In this document: positions 62,821-64,000 of the stretch, one piece after another | Layout of the letters: every line of letters starts with the position of its first letter | Position numbering within the stretch: position 1 is the first letter of the stretch | Assembly: GCA_003389385.1 (NCBI GenBank) | Contig: QQVM01000010.1 | Location: forward strand, 32,498 to 96,497 | Reading direction: 5' to 3' | Source of the DNA: Bacteroidota bacterium | Lineage (GTDB): Bacteria; Bacteroidota; Bacteroidia; AKYH767-A; 2013-40CM-41-45 | Length of the DNA stretch: 64,000 nucleotides | Position numbers and translations under genes: made by a program | The notes under the pieces: generated by a model | What the model was told of the DNA's origin: nothing | Seen by the model: the letters and a program-made list of their open reading frames with translations, nothing else | Database searches by the model: none

Positions 62821-63291
62821 TATTTTTCAAAATAAATGCATGTTAACTTGCTTATTACCCCCTTGCTCAATCTCCCGAATTAATATTATTAAAAATTTAA
62901 AACCTTACCCCAACCCCACATCACTGTTAATTGTCTTCTTAGCCCATACGCTAATATTAATAGCATGATTATTACCGAAGATGATCTATTGTCCCCAAAA
63001 ATTCCATTGAAGCATCCAGGTGTGAAAATGACAGAATTTAATTCAATCGGAAAGCCTCAAAAGAATCCGGGAATGAAAATAGGAAATGGAGTGTGAATTT
63101 GAAAGAGGGGGAATGTTGATGAGGAAATAATTTAAGTCTGCAGGTTTTATTCTGGTATTCAGTTACCCCCTAAATCTTGTAATCATCCATCGGATTTAAT
63201 AGATTAAATAAGACCGGTATGATATTAAATCCGGTGATTCAGGATTCCTTTTAATAAGTAAAGTTTATATTAAACGAGTTAAAACAACTAC
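62821..63291. other. AT-rich intergenic region with one doubtful small frame
   Basis: About 470 bases. A 43-codon plus-strand frame at 62965-63096 is listed separately. A hairpin-poor AT-rich stretch covers the rest; I see no RNA gene or insertion sequence. Confidence 0.4.
62965..63096 (+). CDS. Doubtful small ORF, 43 residues
   Basis: ATG at 62965 opens MIITEDDLLSPKIPLKHPGV and the frame ends at TGA 63096. It contains a repeated K-x-P-G-x-K pattern (KHPGVKM, KNPGMKI) that looks non-random, but there is no clear ribosome-binding site or known family. It may be a remnant. Confidence 0.25.
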   Translation: MIITEDDLLSPKIPLKHPGVKMTEFNSIGKPQKNPGMKIGNGV

Positions 63292-63585
63292 TTACCAAAC
63301 CTGATAGATTTCCCTTGATCCCGATAAATACAAATCATGATAACCCTGCATTTTAGCTTTCATTTCTTTTACCTCAGCAGTGTTTTCCATATACTGATTA
63401 ATACGTTTTTCATAAGCTGCCAGGTTATCAAATTTACTTTGAATGATGACACGGTTAAATGCACCAGTCATGTCTGTCAAAATATTCAGGAATTCTGGCG
63501 CATCGGCCATGACTTCTTTAAAGAGTTTGGCGAGCTTGGATGCATTTCCGGGTTTGCAAATAAAAGTTTCATGAACAATAATCAT
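63292..63585 (-). CDS. Small dimeric alpha/beta-barrel protein (ABM/NIPSNAP-like)
   Basis: A 97-residue protein that fits the ferredoxin-like dimeric alpha-beta barrel: strand IIVHETFICKPG, helix NASKLAKLFKEVMADAPEF, strands VLTDMTGAFNRVIIQSKFDN and helix LAAYEKRINQYMEN. This resembles antibiotic-biosynthesis-monooxygenase and NIPSNAP-type small proteins, many of unknown reaction. No catalytic residues can be assigned. It is an isolated gene. Confidence 0.65.
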   Translation of the reverse strand: MIIVHETFICKPGNASKLAKLFKEVMADAPEFLNILTDMTGAFNRVIIQSKFDNLAAYEKRINQYMENTAEVKEMKAKMQGYHDLYLSGSREIYQVW

Positions 63586-63931
63586 AGCTTTGGTTTTTCA
63601 GATGAATAATTATATCAATTGTAACCTCGATGCAACATTGTGCAGGATTTGCACCGTGACGATTTAATTTTTAAACCAATTTAATTAAAATTTATACTAA
63701 CATCAAATCCTGCCGGACCACAGGTCCGGTTGAGCGGGATATGATTTTACTCCGGATATAACTAACATAAGCATCTGCTGCGAAGGATTTGTAATGCTTC
63801 GCGTTTATAAACAATATTATTCAAGTGCCGGATTACAAATCAGTACTGTTCGAAACAATCATCAACATTTGATTTTTGATAAAAAACCCTGAAAATTTAT
63901 TACTTGAATAATTTGGACACGTACAATTTGT
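63586..63931. other. Intergenic region with hairpin and REP-like repeat before IS
   Basis: About 345 AT-rich bases. It has a small hairpin CCGGACC-ACA-GGTCCGG (63713-63729) and a REP-like inverted repeat (63786-63846). The left end of the insertion sequence that starts at 63932 must lie here, but without the other end its terminal repeat cannot be placed. Confidence 0.4.
63786..63846. repeat. REP-like inverted repeat
   Basis: GATTTGTAAT (63786-63795) and ATTACAAATC (63832-63841) are a 10-bp perfect inverted repeat 36 nt apart. The right part, from TATTCA at 63818 to GTAC at 63846, resembles 54676-54705 next to the KYKSDAD gene, which points to a dispersed repeat family in this genome. Confidence 0.45.
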
Positions 63932-64000
63932 ATGCGTGCCAAAGAACTTCTTCAATTAATTCCCGAAGAGGAATTAGATGTATTTGCAGTTGAAACACGA
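63932..64000 (+). CDS. N-terminal fragment of probable IS4-type transposase
   Basis: ATG at 63932 opens a frame that runs off the window: MRAKELLQLIPEEELDVFAV, then ETR (23 residues). The LLQLIPEEELD start resembles N-termini of IS4-like transposases of Bacteroidota as I remember them. With so little sequence the family is tentative, although the position after repeats in an accessory region fits. Confidence 0.4.
   Translation, partial: MRAKELLQLIPEEELDVFAVETR

Overview
The window reads as a chromosomal segment of a Bacteroidota bacterium (Cytophagia/Chitinophagia-like; the exact family cannot be fixed by eye). Supporting signs are type IX secretion sorting tails, a TonB/ExbB/ExbD-ExbD energising unit, TAnnTTTG-type -7 promoter boxes, weak Shine-Dalgarno use, RCC1/S74/collagen-like surface proteins and KYKSDAD-repeat and YwqK/MORN proteins typical of the phylum.

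Layout. 1-21.4 kb is mostly minus-strand housekeeping: an ABC-2 exporter (permease cut by the window edge), a LytTR response regulator with its HisKA_2 kinase, a Na+-coupled NSS transporter with a 48-residue MetS-like partner, a seven-gene exbB-exbD-exbD-tonB-(small membrane protein)-pstS-like-TPR operon, a stand-alone nuoLMN block, an inactivated-beta-lactam-fold serine hydrolase family gene, an M28 peptidase and rpiB with a perfect LacI-type operator upstream. 21.9-33 kb holds nadA, a large MORN protein, RNase R, a coiled-coil membrane protein, a thioredoxin, YeiH- and SLC13-type anion transporters and an ECF sigma/anti-sigma pair. 33-37.7 kb encodes a 1288-residue collagen-like, head-repeat, S74-chaperone surface fibre and a T9SS-sorted companion.

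37.8-52.7 kb is the centrepiece: a porin, a membrane-anchored cytochrome c, and a 12.6-kb plus-strand operon for a Tat-exported type II DMSO-reductase-family molybdoenzyme (alpha, Fe-S beta, haem-b gamma, delta chaperone), its own TatA, and a nearly complete molybdenum-cofactor pathway (moaA, moeA, TauE-like permease, mobA, moaD, moeB-rhodanese, moaE, moaCB). The alpha subunit has an unusual C-x3-D-x3-C-x38-C cluster motif and a length near 1150 residues, recalling periplasmic NXR/Nar-like enzymes. Matching TGAC-N4-GTCA palindromes (one with a single mismatch) stand before the porin, the cytochrome and the alpha gene, suggesting one Crp/Fnr-type regulon. The substrate (nitrate, nitrite or another oxyanion) cannot be told from sequence alone.

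53-64 kb is accessory: an RCC1-repeat T9SS protein, a KYKSDAD-repeat protein between diverged direct repeats, a type III-like restriction-modification pair whose methyltransferase is broken by one in-frame TAG, a small predicted PD-(D/E)XK nuclease, attC-like imperfect inverted repeats on both sides of the restriction module, a small alpha/beta-barrel protein, a REP-like repeat and the first codons of a probable IS transposase.
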